From contig JAGWNV010000125.1 in assembly GCA_028872975.1 (NCBI GenBank), positions 1 through 7,476 on the forward strand: DNA of 7,476 nucleotides. The letters run 5' to 3'. Shown in pieces: positions 7,157 through 7,476 of the stretch. The stretch's first letter is position 1. Every line of letters starts with the position of its first letter. Under the pieces are notes generated by a model, which had not been told where the DNA came from, ran no database searches, and worked only from the letters and a program-made list of their open reading frames with translations. A program made the position numbers and the translations under genes. The stretch comes from Acidobacteriota bacterium. GTDB taxonomy: Bacteria > Actinomycetota > Acidimicrobiia > Acidimicrobiales > UBA8190.

Positions 7157-7476
7157 TCACGGTGCCGCGCCCGGCCGCGGGCCGAGCCGCTGCTCCCAGT
7201 GGATCCGCACGTCGGCCTCGCGCAGGTACCGGGCCTCGAGGGCGGCGGCGAGGACGCCCCCGCCCTCTTCGGCGCGCCGCACGCCTTCGGCGGCGAGGAC
7301 CGACACGTCGGGGGCCGGGGGGACGCCGCTGCGCAGCTCGGCCCCGGCGGCGGCCAGGGCGCCGGCGTAGCGCCTGGCCCCGTCGCCGACGCACAGGCAC
7401 CGGCCCCCGCCCGCCACCAGGGCGCGGAGCTCCTCGGCCAGGGCGCCGGGCTCGAGGAGCCGGTCCTCGCCGGCCT
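7157..7476 (-). CDS. tsaB: TsaB, C-terminal part (5' end outside window)
   Basis: Partner of TsaD in the t6A-forming complex; an inactive ASKHA-fold paralogue. Only the last 105 residues are in the window, and the frame is open to the right edge. Seen: the CVGDGARRYAGAL segment, which fits the TsaB 'xGDGAxxY' stretch, and, near the end, ARYLREADVRIHW, which fits the conserved TsaB C-terminal YLRxxDA-type motif. The N-terminal half with the dimer interface is missing, so the call rests on these two short matches plus gene order (tsaB-rimI-tsaD). The stop codon (7159-7157) overlaps or abuts the rimI start. The alternative, an unrelated Ala-rich protein, is unlikely in this context. Confidence 0.85.
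   Translation of the reverse strand, partial: AGEDRLLEPGALAEELRALVAGGGRCLCVGDGARRYAGALAAAGAELRSGVPPAPDVSVLAAEGVRRAEEGGGVLAAALEARYLREADVRIHWEQRLGPRPGAAP

Overview
The window is GC-rich (about 65-75% in the stretches I counted by hand). Every gene I can support is on the minus strand, so the biological order runs from high to low coordinates. The mix points to a high-GC actinobacterium, possibly an Acidimicrobiia-like lineage: a GuaB3-type IMP dehydrogenase, groES-groEL under a CIRCE operator, GTG starts and a tsaB-rimI-tsaD cluster. The phylum call is fairly safe; the class is a guess.

Reading along the minus strand, 7476-5596 carries the end of tsaB, then rimI, then tsaD. They are joined by GTGA-type stop/start overlaps and form the t6A tRNA-modification cluster, with the N-terminal acetyltransferase in the middle. 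After tsaD, a hairpin with the tsaD stop codon in its loop is followed directly by a well-formed promoter. A perfect CIRCE element overlaps the -10 of that promoter, and groES and groEL follow (5508-3549). A strong GC hairpin separates groEL from a NUDIX CoA-pyrophosphatase-like gene (3470-2715). Next come guaB3 (2608-1445) and a UvrD/PcrA-type helicase (from 1386) that runs off the window at position 1.

The most striking element is in the helicase. Its reading frame is textbook SF1 helicase up to the motif III sequence GDSDQ. It then switches, in frame, into an intein that begins with Cys at 444 and shows clear N-terminal splicing motifs (block A and a TxxH block B). About 80 residues into the intein the sequence changes to a segment with a weak GIY-YIG/T5orf172-like look, still open when the window ends. 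The rest of the intein and the C-terminal helicase half lie outside.

The other genes are ordinary housekeeping functions: tRNA t6A modification, protein acetylation, chaperonin folding, nucleotide clean-up, guanine nucleotide synthesis and DNA repair. No intergenic gap exceeds about 110 bases, and I saw no RNA genes, CRISPR arrays or insertion sequences.
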